This document shows positions 14,947 through 23,100 of a stretch of DNA of 39,365 nucleotides, piece by piece. The position numbers and the translations under genes are program-made. The notes beneath the pieces are model-generated. The model did no database searches and was not told the origin of the DNA. It saw only the letters and a list, made by a program, of their open reading frames with translations. Every line of letters begins with the position of its first letter. Position 1 is the first letter of the stretch. Source of the DNA: JBFWML01 sp050251635 (GTDB lineage Bacteria > Campylobacterota > Campylobacteria > Campylobacterales > SZUA-545); the NCBI GenBank assembly GCA_050251635.1, contig JBFWML010000020.1, forward strand, positions 1 to 39,365, read 5' to 3'.

Positions 14947-15766
14947 CGCGTCTGGCAACAAAACCCCTTTGCAGTCCCGCATAGTCGTTGTAGAAGTCTA
15001 TCTTTGTCCAGCTTTTTGTCTCCAGCCGCGCCCTGAGGCTTTCGCGCTGATCGTAGCCGCTTTCGCAGGCGAGCGCGCGAATGCCCCGTTCGTCGGCGAG
15101 ATCGATGATTTGAAGCAGCAGCTCATCGCCCCGTTCCCCGCCAAAAAGCGCTTCGGCAGGCTCCTTGAGCACTTCGGGACTGAGGGGATAGTTTGCGGCG
15201 ATGTAGGGCGGATTGGAAACCAGCAGGTCGAGTCTTTGGTTTACGCCCTCAAGCAGCGAAGTTTCGACAAAATCGATGCTCGCCGAAACCCCGAAGCGCT
15301 CGGCGTTGCGCGCGGCCAGCGCAAGGGCTTTGGGGTTGATATCGGTGGCGATAATCCGCGCATCGGGGCGCAGCAGCGCAATCATCACCGCAATCACGCC
15401 GCTTCCGGTGCCAATCTCGGCTACCCGGGGATTAGCGACGCCTTCAAGCGCGGCGATTGCTTGATCGATCAGCAGTTCGGTTTCGGGCCGGGGAATCAGC
15501 ACGCCCGGCGCGGTTAAAAATTCGCGCGAATAAAAGCCGGCTTTGCCCGTTAGATACTCAAAGGGCTCATGCGCCGCGCGGCGTCGAACCAGCGCTTCGT
15601 ATGCCGGCGCTTCAATGAGGCGTTCAGGCCGCAAAATGAGCTCCGTGCGCTCGATCCCGGCCGCATGGCACAGCAGCAGCTGGGCTTCAAGCATGGGCCG
15701 ATCGACGCGGGTTTTTAAAGTCTGCGCCCCCCACTTAAGCCACTCGTCAATGCGCCGTTTATCCAA
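14939..15766 (-). CDS. prmC: Peptide chain release factor N5-glutamine methyltransferase PrmC (HemK)
   Basis: PrmC methylates the Gln of the GGQ motif in release factors RF1 and RF2, using S-adenosylmethionine. The product has the helical N-terminal domain (LLCHAAGIERTELIL, PFEYLTGKAGFYSREF), IPRPETELLID, the SAM-binding motif VAEIGTGSGVIAVMIA and the catalytic VSNPPYI. I prefer the TTG start at 15766 (AAAAGGG before it, 275 residues, family-like length). The longer GTG start at 15796 lacks a ribosome binding site and would run into the promoter region of the divergent HAD gene. mlaF overlaps its end. Confidence 0.92.
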   Translation of the reverse strand: MDKRRIDEWLKWGAQTLKTRVDRPMLEAQLLLCHAAGIERTELILRPERLIEAPAYEALVRRRAAHEPFEYLTGKAGFYSREFLTAPGVLIPRPETELLIDQAIAALEGVANPRVAEIGTGSGVIAVMIALLRPDARIIATDINPKALALAARNAERFGVSASIDFVETSLLEGVNQRLDLLVSNPPYIAANYPLSPEVLKEPAEALFGGERGDELLLQIIDLADERGIRALACESGYDQRESLRARLETKSWTKIDFYNDYAGLQRGFVARRDD

Positions 15767-15815
15767 GGAAGCCCTTTTCTGGCAAAATTCGCCCACTTTT
15801 TACAAGGGGGGAATT

Positions 15816-16469
15816 ATGCCAAAAAGCGCCGTGGTGCTGTTTGATCTCGACGGAACGGTGATCGATTCGACCGAGGCGATCGTGGAGAGTTTTCACGTCA
15901 GCTTTAAACACTTCGGCGATGCGTTGCCCCCGGAGCGGGCCATTGTTTCGGGCATCGGCCATCCGCTTAAGACGATGTTTGAACAGCTGGGGGTCGATCC
16001 GGCCCGCAGCGACGACTATGTGGCGGTTTACCGTGGCCACTACCGCACCGTTTGCAACGATAAAACCTTCCTGGTGCCGGGGGCTAAAGAGGCGGTGGAG
16101 CTGATGGCCGCCCATGCGCGCCTGGGGGTGGTGACGACCAAGACCGCCCGCTTTTCATGGGAAATATTGAAACATTTGGGCATCGGCGATCGCTTTGAAA
16201 CGGTGGTCGGGTTTGAGGAGGTGCAAAATCCCAAACCCCATCCCGAACCGATCCTTTTGGCGCTTGAGCGCCTTGGCCGTCCGGCGGGGCAAAAGTGGAT
16301 GATCGGCGACACCCCGATGGACATTTTAGCCGCCCGCGCGGCGGGGGTAACGCCGCTGGGCGTATTGAGCGGATATGCCACCGAAGCGGAACTTTTACGT
16401 CACCAATGTGACATTTTTGACAATGCGTTAAAGGCCTGCGAAAACATCGTGGAAACCTTGAAAAAATGA
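15816..16469 (+). CDS. HAD-superfamily phosphatase, phosphoglycolate phosphatase-like
   Basis: This 217-residue cytosolic hydrolase has the HAD motifs in order: VLFDLDGTVIDS (nucleophile and acid aspartates), the motif II Thr in VVTTKTA, the motif III Lys in NPKPHPEP and motif IV MIGDTPMDILAA. The helical cap between motifs I and II is of the C1 type seen in Gph and PpaX. The substrate could be 2-phosphoglycolate or pyrophosphate; sequence alone does not decide. AAGGGGGGAATT precedes the ATG at 15816; the frame is open far upstream, but only as antisense of prmC. It is divergent from prmC with about 50 bases between them. Confidence 0.88.
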   Translation: MPKSAVVLFDLDGTVIDSTEAIVESFHVSFKHFGDALPPERAIVSGIGHPLKTMFEQLGVDPARSDDYVAVYRGHYRTVCNDKTFLVPGAKEAVELMAAHARLGVVTTKTARFSWEILKHLGIGDRFETVVGFEEVQNPKPHPEPILLALERLGRPAGQKWMIGDTPMDILAARAAGVTPLGVLSGYATEAELLRHQCDIFDNALKACENIVETLKK

Positions 16470-16559
16470 GGGTTGCAAGTGTAGCCGCAAAGGTGGGATT
16501 AAGAGTGCCTAAAATACAATCGATCCGCATTTTTGCAGAAAAACCTCTAAGGACGAAAA

Positions 16560-17114
16560 ATGCTTGAAATTAGATGGCATAGCCGCGCCGGACAGGGCGC
16601 AGTTACGGGTGCCAAGGCTCTGTGCGAAGTGATGGCACAAGAGGGCAAGTATGTTCAGGCTTTTTCGGTTTACGGAGCCGAAAAGCGCGGCGCTCCGATG
16701 AACGCTTTTAACCGGATCGACGACCAACGCATTATTGACCACTCGAAATCGATGTTTCCTGATTATGTGCTGGTCATCGACCCGTCGCTGGTCTACACCG
16801 ATATCACCTACGATACAAAACCGGATACCCGGTTTATTATCACCACGCACCTTTCCAAGGCGGATCTGCTTAAAGAGGTACCCGCGTTGCAAGGTAAAGA
16901 TGTCAGTGTCGTAGACTGCATCAAAATCTCCCAGGAGACCATCGGCCGGGCCATCCCCAACACGCCGATGCTCGGGGCCTTTGTGAAGGTGTCTAAAGTC
17001 TTTGATATCAATGACTTCTCCCGTGCTATGACCGAAATCCTGCACAAGTTCCCGCAAAAGATTATTGACGGCAACCTGCAGGCGATCAAGCGCGCCTATG
17101 ACGAAGTGAATTAA
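16560..17114 (+). CDS. porC: Pyruvate:ferredoxin oxidoreductase, gamma subunit
   Basis: This is the gamma subunit of the four-subunit 2-oxoacid:acceptor oxidoreductase. The 184-residue protein has the family signature EIRWHSRAGQGAVTGAKALCE and YGAEKRGAPM and closely resembles Helicobacter-type PorC. The complex interconverts pyruvate and CoA with acetyl-CoA and CO2, coupled to ferredoxin or flavodoxin. In autotrophic Campylobacterota it fixes CO2 next to the reductive TCA cycle. CTAAGGACG precedes the ATG, and a TACAAT at about 16509-16514 may be the operon's -10 box. First gene of porCDAB. Confidence 0.93.
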   Translation: MLEIRWHSRAGQGAVTGAKALCEVMAQEGKYVQAFSVYGAEKRGAPMNAFNRIDDQRIIDHSKSMFPDYVLVIDPSLVYTDITYDTKPDTRFIITTHLSKADLLKEVPALQGKDVSVVDCIKISQETIGRAIPNTPMLGAFVKVSKVFDINDFSRAMTEILHKFPQKIIDGNLQAIKRAYDEVN

Positions 17115-17123
17115 GGGGGCCCT

Positions 17124-17513
17124 ATGACCGAAGAACACCTGCTTAAAGGCTGGAGCGAATTTGAAGCGGGGGCAACCCTTTTCTCCTTCGAAGGCAATCC
17201 GGCCGACCGGAAGTTTCACATCAACAACTCGTTTCACCACAGCGTCGCCGACTGGCGTGTGCTGAAGCCGGTTTTTAACGAGGAGCACTGTATTCACTGC
17301 CAGTTTTGCTGGGTGTGGTGTCCGGATACCTCGATCATCGCCAAGGATAAAAAGTTTGGCGAAGTGGATTACGTCCACTGTAAAGGGTGCGGCATCTGTT
17401 CGGATGTCTGCCCGACCAATCCCAAATCGCTGGTGATGTTCCCCAACCAGATTTCCAACGAAGAGGCGATCCGCAACTGGCCCGCCAAAGAAGATAAGAA
17501 AAAGGAGCAGTGA
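17124..17513 (+). CDS. porD: Pyruvate:ferredoxin oxidoreductase, delta subunit (two [4Fe-4S] clusters)
   Basis: This 129-residue ferredoxin-like subunit passes electrons from the beta subunit's cluster to the external acceptor. Two complete cluster motifs are present: C56-x2-C59-x2-C62-x3-C66 and C86-x2-C89-x2-C92-x3-C96. The extra N-terminal 45 residues are normal for this family and contact the other subunits. It starts nine bases after porC, with AAGGGGG upstream. Its TGA overlaps the ATG of porA, and the lysine-rich C-terminus encodes the ribosome binding site of porA. Confidence 0.95.
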   Translation: MTEEHLLKGWSEFEAGATLFSFEGNPADRKFHINNSFHHSVADWRVLKPVFNEEHCIHCQFCWVWCPDTSIIAKDKKFGEVDYVHCKGCGICSDVCPTNPKSLVMFPNQISNEEAIRNWPAKEDKKKEQ

Positions 17514-18721
17514 TGGCTAAACAGCATCGTGTCGTCTGGGACGGCAACACCGCCGCGTCACAGGCCATGCGTCAGGCCCGCATCGATGTGGTGGCGGCTT
17601 ACCCCATCACCCCTTCGACCCCCATTGTTCAGAACTACTCTCAGTATGTTGCCGACGGCGACGTTGAGGGTGAGTTTGTGATGGTGGAGTCCGAGCACTC
17701 CGCCATGAGCGCCTGCGTCGGCGCCGCTGCCGGCGGCGGCCGCGTAGCCACCGCCACCAGCTCTCAGGGTTATGCCCTGATGGTCGAGGTGCTCTATCAG
17801 GCCAGCGGTATGCGGCTGCCCATCGTGATGAACGTGGTCAACCGCGCCTTGGCCGCTCCTTTGAATATCCACGGCGATCACTCCGATATGTATCTGGGCC
17901 GCGACGCGGGCTGGGTGGCGCTTTGCGCATACAATCCCCAGGAAGCCTACGACCTGAATCTCTGCGCCTTTAAAATCGCCGAAGATATGCGTGTACGTCT
18001 GCCCGTTGCGGTGAATCAGGACGGCTTTTTGACCAGCCATACCGCCGAAGTGGTTAACCACCTTGAGGATGACGAAGCGTACAAGTTTGTGGGCGACTAC
18101 ACCTCCCACAACCCGATGCTCGATCCCAAAAAACCGGTCACCTACGGCGCGCAAACCGAAGGGGAGTGGCATTTTGAACACAAGATGCGCCAAAACTTCG
18201 CGCTGGTTAATAGCCAGAAGGTCGTCGAAGAGGTGTTTAGCGCCTTTGCAAAAGTTTCCGGCCGCGAATACAAAGCGGTTGAAACCTACCAGAGCGCAGA
18301 TGCCGATGAAATTATCATCTGTATCGGCAGCGTTTTCGGAACCGTTCAGCTGACCGTCGATCGGCTGCGTGCGGCGGGCCGCAAAGTGGGTTTGGTGGGT
18401 ATCCGCCTTTGGCGTCCCTTCCCCAAAGCCGAACTGGCCGCAGCGCTCAAAAACGCCAAAACCGTTGCCGTGCTCGACCGCAGCGCCCCCATGGGCACCA
18501 CCGGCGCGCTTTATAACGAAACGGCAGCGGTTATTGTGGAAAACGGCCTGAAGGCCAATCTGCTCAACTACATCTATGGTCTGGGCGGCCGCGACACCAC
18601 CACCGAGCATCTGGAGGGCATCTTCAACGACGCCGCCGAGTGCTCCAAGGCGGGCAAGCGCGTCAAGCCCATTATTCAGACCATTAACCTCAGGGGCGAA
18701 ACCCTGAGCTTCTACTCTTAA
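17513..18721 (+). CDS. porA: Pyruvate:ferredoxin oxidoreductase, alpha subunit
   Basis: The alpha subunit (402 residues from the ATG at 17513; a GTG one codon earlier is also in frame) carries the pyrimidine-binding fold that completes the thiamine diphosphate site. Family features include DVVAAYPITPSTPIVQNYSQYVADG, the catalytic-site ESEHSAMSACVGAAAGGGRVATATSSQG, and the C-terminal VGLVGIRLWRPFP and VLDRSAPMG segments. AAGGAG precedes the start and lies inside the end of porD, so translation is probably coupled. porB begins eight bases downstream. Confidence 0.95.
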   Translation: MAKQHRVVWDGNTAASQAMRQARIDVVAAYPITPSTPIVQNYSQYVADGDVEGEFVMVESEHSAMSACVGAAAGGGRVATATSSQGYALMVEVLYQASGMRLPIVMNVVNRALAAPLNIHGDHSDMYLGRDAGWVALCAYNPQEAYDLNLCAFKIAEDMRVRLPVAVNQDGFLTSHTAEVVNHLEDDEAYKFVGDYTSHNPMLDPKKPVTYGAQTEGEWHFEHKMRQNFALVNSQKVVEEVFSAFAKVSGREYKAVETYQSADADEIIICIGSVFGTVQLTVDRLRAAGRKVGLVGIRLWRPFPKAELAAALKNAKTVAVLDRSAPMGTTGALYNETAAVIVENGLKANLLNYIYGLGGRDTTTEHLEGIFNDAAECSKAGKRVKPIIQTINLRGETLSFYS

Positions 18722-18728
18722 GGGGGCT

Positions 18729-19700
18729 ATGATGGGCGAAATTAAACAGATTAAGAACCTCAAAGAGTTCTCCACCAGCGTTGAGCGTTTTCAGGGCGGT
18801 CACCGGCTCTGTCCGGGCTGCTCCCACTCGATCATCGTGCGCGAGTTTATCAACGCCACCGACGATGATCTGTGCGTTTCCACCGCCACCGGCTGCTTGG
18901 AAGTGTGCTCGACAATCTACCCCTTTACCAGCTGGGACGTGAGCTGGATTCATATCGGCTTTGAAAACGCGGCGGCGGCCATCAGCGGCACCGAAGCAAT
19001 GCACAAAGCCCTGAAGAAAAAAGGCCGCTCCTACAGCGATAAACCCATGAAGTTTGTTGCCTTTGGCGGCGACGGCGGCACTTATGACATCGGCTTTCAG
19101 TCCCTTTCGGGCGCGGTTGAGCGCGGTCACGACTTTATTTATGTGTGCCTTGACAACGAAGGCTACATGAACACCGGCGGTCAGCGCAGCTCCTCAACGC
19201 CAATCGGCGGCGCAACCACCACCAGCCCCGCAGGCCGCGTCAGCTACGGCGAAAAGATGATGAAAAAAGACCTCACCGCCATTATGGCGGCGCACCGCTG
19301 CCGCTATGTGGCCCAAGCGGCGCCGAGCAGCTGGAAGGATCTGGTGACCAAGGCGCAAAAGGCCTACCAGACCGACGGCCCGGTTTACATCAACGCCATG
19401 AGCCCCTGCCCGACGGAGTGGAAGTTCGATCCCGCGCTCTCCATGGAGGTCTCCAAGGTGATGGTGGACAGCTGCGTCTGCCCCCTGTACGAGATCGAGC
19501 ACGATCCCGAAACCTTCAGCTACAAACTGACGGTCAACTACGAACCCAAAAACAAGGTTCCCGTCAAGGATTACATGGCGATGCAGGGCCGCTTTAAGCA
19601 CCTGTTTAAGCCTGAATTTAAGCACATCATCGACCAGTGGCAGAAAAACGTGGATGCCCAGTGGGATTATCTGCGCCGCCGCCAGGACGCGCAAGTTTAA
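18729..19700 (+). CDS. porB: Pyruvate:ferredoxin oxidoreductase, beta subunit (ThDP and [4Fe-4S])
   Basis: This 323-residue catalytic subunit binds thiamine diphosphate and Mg2+ through the motif GGDGGTYDIGFQSLSGAVERG...CLDNEGYMNTGGQRSSSTP. It also carries the cysteines that ligate its own cluster (CPGCSHS and CLEVC near the start, a further Cys pair in DSCVCPLYE). The GGQRSSSTP block is typical of pyruvate-specific enzymes. AAGGGGG precedes the tandem ATG ATG, so either may be used. It is the last gene of the operon and is followed by a strong hairpin. Confidence 0.95.
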   Translation: MMGEIKQIKNLKEFSTSVERFQGGHRLCPGCSHSIIVREFINATDDDLCVSTATGCLEVCSTIYPFTSWDVSWIHIGFENAAAAISGTEAMHKALKKKGRSYSDKPMKFVAFGGDGGTYDIGFQSLSGAVERGHDFIYVCLDNEGYMNTGGQRSSSTPIGGATTTSPAGRVSYGEKMMKKDLTAIMAAHRCRYVAQAAPSSWKDLVTKAQKAYQTDGPVYINAMSPCPTEWKFDPALSMEVSKVMVDSCVCPLYEIEHDPETFSYKLTVNYEPKNKVPVKDYMAMQGRFKHLFKPEFKHIIDQWQKNVDAQWDYLRRRQDAQV

Positions 19701-19713
19701 AGTTTCGACGCAA

Positions 19714-19740
19714 CTTCAGGCCGGATTTTCCGGTCTGAAG
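19714..19740 (+). terminator. Strong hairpin after porB, probable terminator of porCDAB
   Basis: CTTCAGGCCGGA (19714-19725) and TCCGGTCTGAAG (19729-19740) form a 12-base stem with one G-T wobble and a TTT loop. A short T run occurs only after a GC-rich spacer (GTTTTTA at 19747-19753). The stem is strong enough to stop or protect the por transcript, but the sirtuin gene begins only 18 bases later. Confidence 0.55.
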
Positions 19741-19757
19741 GGCGCGGTTTTTACACC

Positions 19758-20486
19758 ATGATTTTTATTCTCTCCGGGGCCGGGCTCTCCGCCGAAAGCG
19801 GCCTTAAAACCTTCCGCGATCATGACGGTCTTTGGGAAAACTTCGACGTGATGGAAGTTTGCAGCCTTGAGGGCTGGGAAAACGATCGCCAAAAAGTCAC
19901 CGGTTTTTACAACGCCCGCCGCGCCGATCTGGCCGCCAAAAAACCCAACTACGCGCACAAAGTTCTGGCCGATCTGGAACGCCGCTACGGCGATCGGCTC
20001 TTTCACTGCACCCAGAATGTGGACAATCTGCTCGAACAGGCCGGGTGCAAGCGGGTGGTGCATCTGCACGGCACGCTGACCGATCTACGTTGCGAAACCT
20101 GCGGCCATGTTTTTTCCGTGGGCTACCGCGCTCAAGAGGGCGGCGAGCGGTGCCCCGAATGCCAAAGCGACCGGGTGCGGCACAATGTGGTGATGTTTGG
20201 CGAAGCGGCCCCCAACTACCGTTATTTAGGCCCGGCGCTTCAAAACTGTTCGCTGTTTGTGGCGCTGGGCACCAGCGGTCAGGTGCTCAATATCGCCAGT
20301 TTTGCCCAAAACGCGGCCCGTTCGCTTTATCTCAACCCCAAGCGCGAACCCTATGTCACCGCCTTTGGCGATCACGGCAAGATGATCGACGAGTTTTTTG
20401 ACGAAACCATCCTCAAAACCGCCACCCAGGGCGTGGACGAACTGGCGGAGCGGATCGCCTTTTATCTAAACAGCGCCGGATCGTAG
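19758..20486 (+). CDS. cobB: NAD-dependent protein deacylase (CobB-type sirtuin, class III-like)
   Basis: Sirtuins remove acyl groups from lysines using NAD+. The 242-residue protein has the NAD-binding GAGLSAESGLKTFRD, TQNVDNL, catalytic H104 (HLHGTL), the zinc ribbon C112/C115/C132/C135, GEAAPN and GTSGQVLN. Y51 and R54 in FYNARR are the acyl-pocket residues that let bacterial CobB/SIRT5 proteins accept succinyl groups, so desuccinylation is likely besides deacetylation. It lies 57 bases after porB beyond a hairpin. The Shine-Dalgarno sequence is weak, so partial coupling to por expression is possible. Confidence 0.92.
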   Translation: MIFILSGAGLSAESGLKTFRDHDGLWENFDVMEVCSLEGWENDRQKVTGFYNARRADLAAKKPNYAHKVLADLERRYGDRLFHCTQNVDNLLEQAGCKRVVHLHGTLTDLRCETCGHVFSVGYRAQEGGERCPECQSDRVRHNVVMFGEAAPNYRYLGPALQNCSLFVALGTSGQVLNIASFAQNAARSLYLNPKREPYVTAFGDHGKMIDEFFDETILKTATQGVDELAERIAFYLNSAGS

Positions 20487-20929
20487 TTTTGCCGGATGCC
20501 CTCATACAGGGCGATCGAGACGGCATTGGCCAGATTGAGGCTGCGAAACTCCGCTTTCATAGGCATTGTTAACGCCTGATTTTCATGGGCGCGCCAAAGC
20601 GCTTCGGGCAGCCCCGAATCTTCGCTGCCAAACCACAAAAAATCCCCCGGTTTTAAGGCTTCCTGGAAATAGGGTTTGCGGCTTTTGGTCGTAAAGAAAA
20701 AGTGGCGATCGGTGACAGGGTGCGCCGCCAAAAAGGTTTCCAGACTTTCCCAGTAGTTAAAATCGAGCCGGGGCCAGTAGTCCATGCCCGCCCGGCGCAG
20801 CTTTTTTTCTTCAAAATCGATCGGGGTGGGGCCCACCACATGCAGCCGCGCGCCCACGCTGACACAGGTGCGGCCGATGGTTCCGGTGTTTTGGGGAATT
20901 TTGGGCATCAAAAGGACAATGTTAAACAT
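20462..20929 (-). CDS. trmL: tRNA (cytidine(34)-2'-O)-methyltransferase TrmL
   Basis: This SPOUT-class enzyme methylates the ribose of the wobble base in two leucine tRNAs. The 155-residue protein has the trefoil-knot SAM site motifs PKIPQNTGTIGRTCV near the start, LWFGSEDSGLP in the middle and MKAEFRSLNLANAVSIALYE at the end, and is the usual length. Family similarity begins at the ATG at 20929; in-frame codons up to 20989 are upstream spurious extension. Its 3' end overlaps that of cobB by 25 bases (convergent). It diverges from ppk2 with a 50-base gap that must hold both promoters. Confidence 0.92.
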   Translation of the reverse strand: MFNIVLLMPKIPQNTGTIGRTCVSVGARLHVVGPTPIDFEEKKLRRAGMDYWPRLDFNYWESLETFLAAHPVTDRHFFFTTKSRKPYFQEALKPGDFLWFGSEDSGLPEALWRAHENQALTMPMKAEFRSLNLANAVSIALYEGIRQNYDPALFR

Positions 20930-20979
20930 TTCAGAACACTTTGTTACGATATGTCGAATTATAGGCAAAGGGAGTTTGT

Positions 20980-21891
20980 GTGGAGACACTGTTTGAGGAT
21001 GTGGAGTTTATTGCCGGCCGGATCGAAGATGCCGAGACGGCGGCGAGAATGGAGCAACTGCGCGAAAAATTGACGCTGCTAAAAAGCGACCGGGGGTTAA
21101 AAAAACTGGTGGGCAAAACCCGCCTCTCTAAGGCGGTGCGGGCCGTGGCTTACCAGCGGGAGCTGGAAAAGCTGCAAATGGAGCTGATCAAGCTGCAAAA
21201 CTGGGCTTACGAAACCAAACAGCGCATTATGATTATTTTTGAAGGGCGCGACGCGGCGGGCAAGGGCGGGGCGATCAAGCGTTTTGTCGAGAGCCTCAAT
21301 CCCCGTAAATACCGGGTGGTTGCGCTGCCCAAACCCACCGAGGTGGAGGCGGGGCAGTTCTACTTCCAGCGCTATATGTCCCAACTGCCCAATCCCGGCG
21401 AGATCGTCTTTTTTGACCGCAGCTGGTACAACCGCGCGGTGGTCGAGCCGGTTTTCGGTTTTTGTTCCAAGGAGCAGTACGAGCGGTTTATGCGCGAGGT
21501 GCCTGAGATTGAGCAGTCGCTGATCAATGACGGGATTGTGCTGATTAAGTTCTGGTTTTCGGTTTCCAAAGAGACGCAGCAGCGCCGTTTCCATGAGCGC
21601 GAGCACAATCCGCTCAAACAGTGGAAGCTCAGCCCCGTGGACAAAGAGGCGCAGAAGATGTGGGATAAGGTGACCTTCTACAAAGAACAGATGTTCAGCC
21701 GCACCCACACCGGCTACAGCCCGTGGATTATCGTCAACAGTAACGACAAAGCCACCGCGCGGCTGGAGGCGATCCGCTACGTGCTTTCGATGATCGATTA
21801 TGACGGCAAGGCCAAAACCAAAACGCCCCTGAGTCCCGATCCGGATATTGTGCGCCGTTATCACCGCACGGAAACGCAGGTCGATGTATAA
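20980..21891 (+). CDS. ppk2: Polyphosphate kinase 2 (PPK2 family)
   Basis: PPK2 enzymes use polyphosphate to phosphorylate nucleoside di- or monophosphates, or the reverse. The 303-residue one-domain protein has the Walker A-like EGRDAAGKGG (88-97), the Walker B-like FFDRSWYNRAVVEP (around 145-157) and the lid segment KFWFSVSKETQQRRFHER. The conserved FYKEQMF and PWIIV..NDK motifs follow. The N-terminal 75 residues form charged helices. Length and motifs suggest the class I type that favours diphosphates. The start is GTG at 20980 with AAAGGGAG five bases upstream. argJ starts 27 bases after the stop. Confidence 0.93.
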   Translation: METLFEDVEFIAGRIEDAETAARMEQLREKLTLLKSDRGLKKLVGKTRLSKAVRAVAYQRELEKLQMELIKLQNWAYETKQRIMIIFEGRDAAGKGGAIKRFVESLNPRKYRVVALPKPTEVEAGQFYFQRYMSQLPNPGEIVFFDRSWYNRAVVEPVFGFCSKEQYERFMREVPEIEQSLINDGIVLIKFWFSVSKETQQRRFHEREHNPLKQWKLSPVDKEAQKMWDKVTFYKEQMFSRTHTGYSPWIIVNSNDKATARLEAIRYVLSMIDYDGKAKTKTPLSPDPDIVRRYHRTETQVDV

Positions 21892-21918
21892 TCCCGCGAT
21901 TTTTTACAAGGTTAAACC

Positions 21919-23088
21919 ATGACCGAATTTTTTTCGATTCAGGGCGGCGTGTGCGCGCCGAAGGGATTTTTTGCCGATGGGCTTAACTGCGGGCTGAGAA
22001 CCGGCGATCAGGGCGACTTGGCCTTTATCCGCAGCGAAAACCCCTGCGATGTGGCGGCGGTCTTTACCGCCAACCGCTTTCAGGCCGCGCCGCTGCTGCA
22101 CGCCCAAAGGGTGCTGGGCCAAAAGAGCCAAGGGATTATTATCAACGCCAAAAACGCCAACGCCATGACCGGCGATGCGGGGGTTGAAGCGGTCTATGGG
22201 GTGCTCAAAAACGTCCCCTTCGAAAACCCGCTGATGAGCTCCACGGGGGTGATCGGCGTGCCGCTTCCGGTGGAAAAGATTGCGGCGGGCATCAAACGCT
22301 TCGACTGGAACGCAAAAAACCCCGATAACGCCGCCAAAGCGATTATGACCACCGATCGGTGGGACAAGCAGATCGCCTTCGAGGTCAAAACGGCAAACGG
22401 AACCTTTAGGATCGGCGCCATGGCCAAGGGTGCCGGGATGATCGCGCCGCAACTGGCGACGATGCTCTGTTTTGTGACCACCGACGCGGCGGTTCCCAAA
22501 GCGGCGCTGCAACAGCATCTGCAAAACTGCATGGACGACAGCTTTAACGCGATCAGCGTGGACGGCGATATGTCCACCAACGACACGGTGTTTGTGTTTG
22601 CCAACGGCCAAAGCGGCGTGTATGAAGCCGAAGCGTTCGAGGCGGTGCTTAAACGCGCGCTGCACTATCTGGCGCTGGAGATGGCCCGTGACGGCGAAGG
22701 GGCCAAAAAGCTCGTCGCCTTCGAGGTCAAAAACGCCGCCTCTAAAGCCGAAGCGCAAAAAGCGGCCAAGATGCTTTCCAATTCCCTGCTGGTGAAAACC
22801 GCACTCTTTGGCGAAGACCCCAACTGGGGCCGCCTGGCCGCCACGATCGGCGCGGCGCAGGTGACGTGCGACGCCAAAACGCTGGTGATTCAGATCGGCA
22901 ATGTGGTCGTGTACGATCGGGGCGTCAACTGCATGGATAAACCCACCGAAGAAAAAGCGGCCAAGGTGCTCAAAGAGGAGTCGTTTCGCATTATCTGCGA
23001 TCTGGGCGTGGGCGATGAGGGCTACACCGCCTACGGCTGTGATCTGGGTTACGAATACGTCAAAATCAACGCCGATTACCGCACCTGA
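21919..23088 (+). CDS. argJ: Bifunctional glutamate N-acetyltransferase / ornithine acetyltransferase ArgJ
   Basis: ArgJ moves the acetyl group from N-acetylornithine to glutamate, closing the cyclic arginine pathway; some versions also use acetyl-CoA. The 389-residue precursor cleaves itself just before T181 in GMIAPQLATMLCF, the new N-terminal Thr being the nucleophile. Other landmarks are the oxyanion-hole MSSTGVIGVPLP, FNAISVDGDMSTNDT and GEDPNWGRLAATIGAA. CAAGGTTAAACC precedes the ATG. It converges on the minus-strand gene at 23101, with a GC hairpin between them. Confidence 0.95.
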   Translation: MTEFFSIQGGVCAPKGFFADGLNCGLRTGDQGDLAFIRSENPCDVAAVFTANRFQAAPLLHAQRVLGQKSQGIIINAKNANAMTGDAGVEAVYGVLKNVPFENPLMSSTGVIGVPLPVEKIAAGIKRFDWNAKNPDNAAKAIMTTDRWDKQIAFEVKTANGTFRIGAMAKGAGMIAPQLATMLCFVTTDAAVPKAALQQHLQNCMDDSFNAISVDGDMSTNDTVFVFANGQSGVYEAEAFEAVLKRALHYLALEMARDGEGAKKLVAFEVKNAASKAEAQKAAKMLSNSLLVKTALFGEDPNWGRLAATIGAAQVTCDAKTLVIQIGNVVVYDRGVNCMDKPTEEKAAKVLKEESFRIICDLGVGDEGYTAYGCDLGYEYVKINADYRT

Positions 23089-23100
23089 ACCCCGCGCGCT

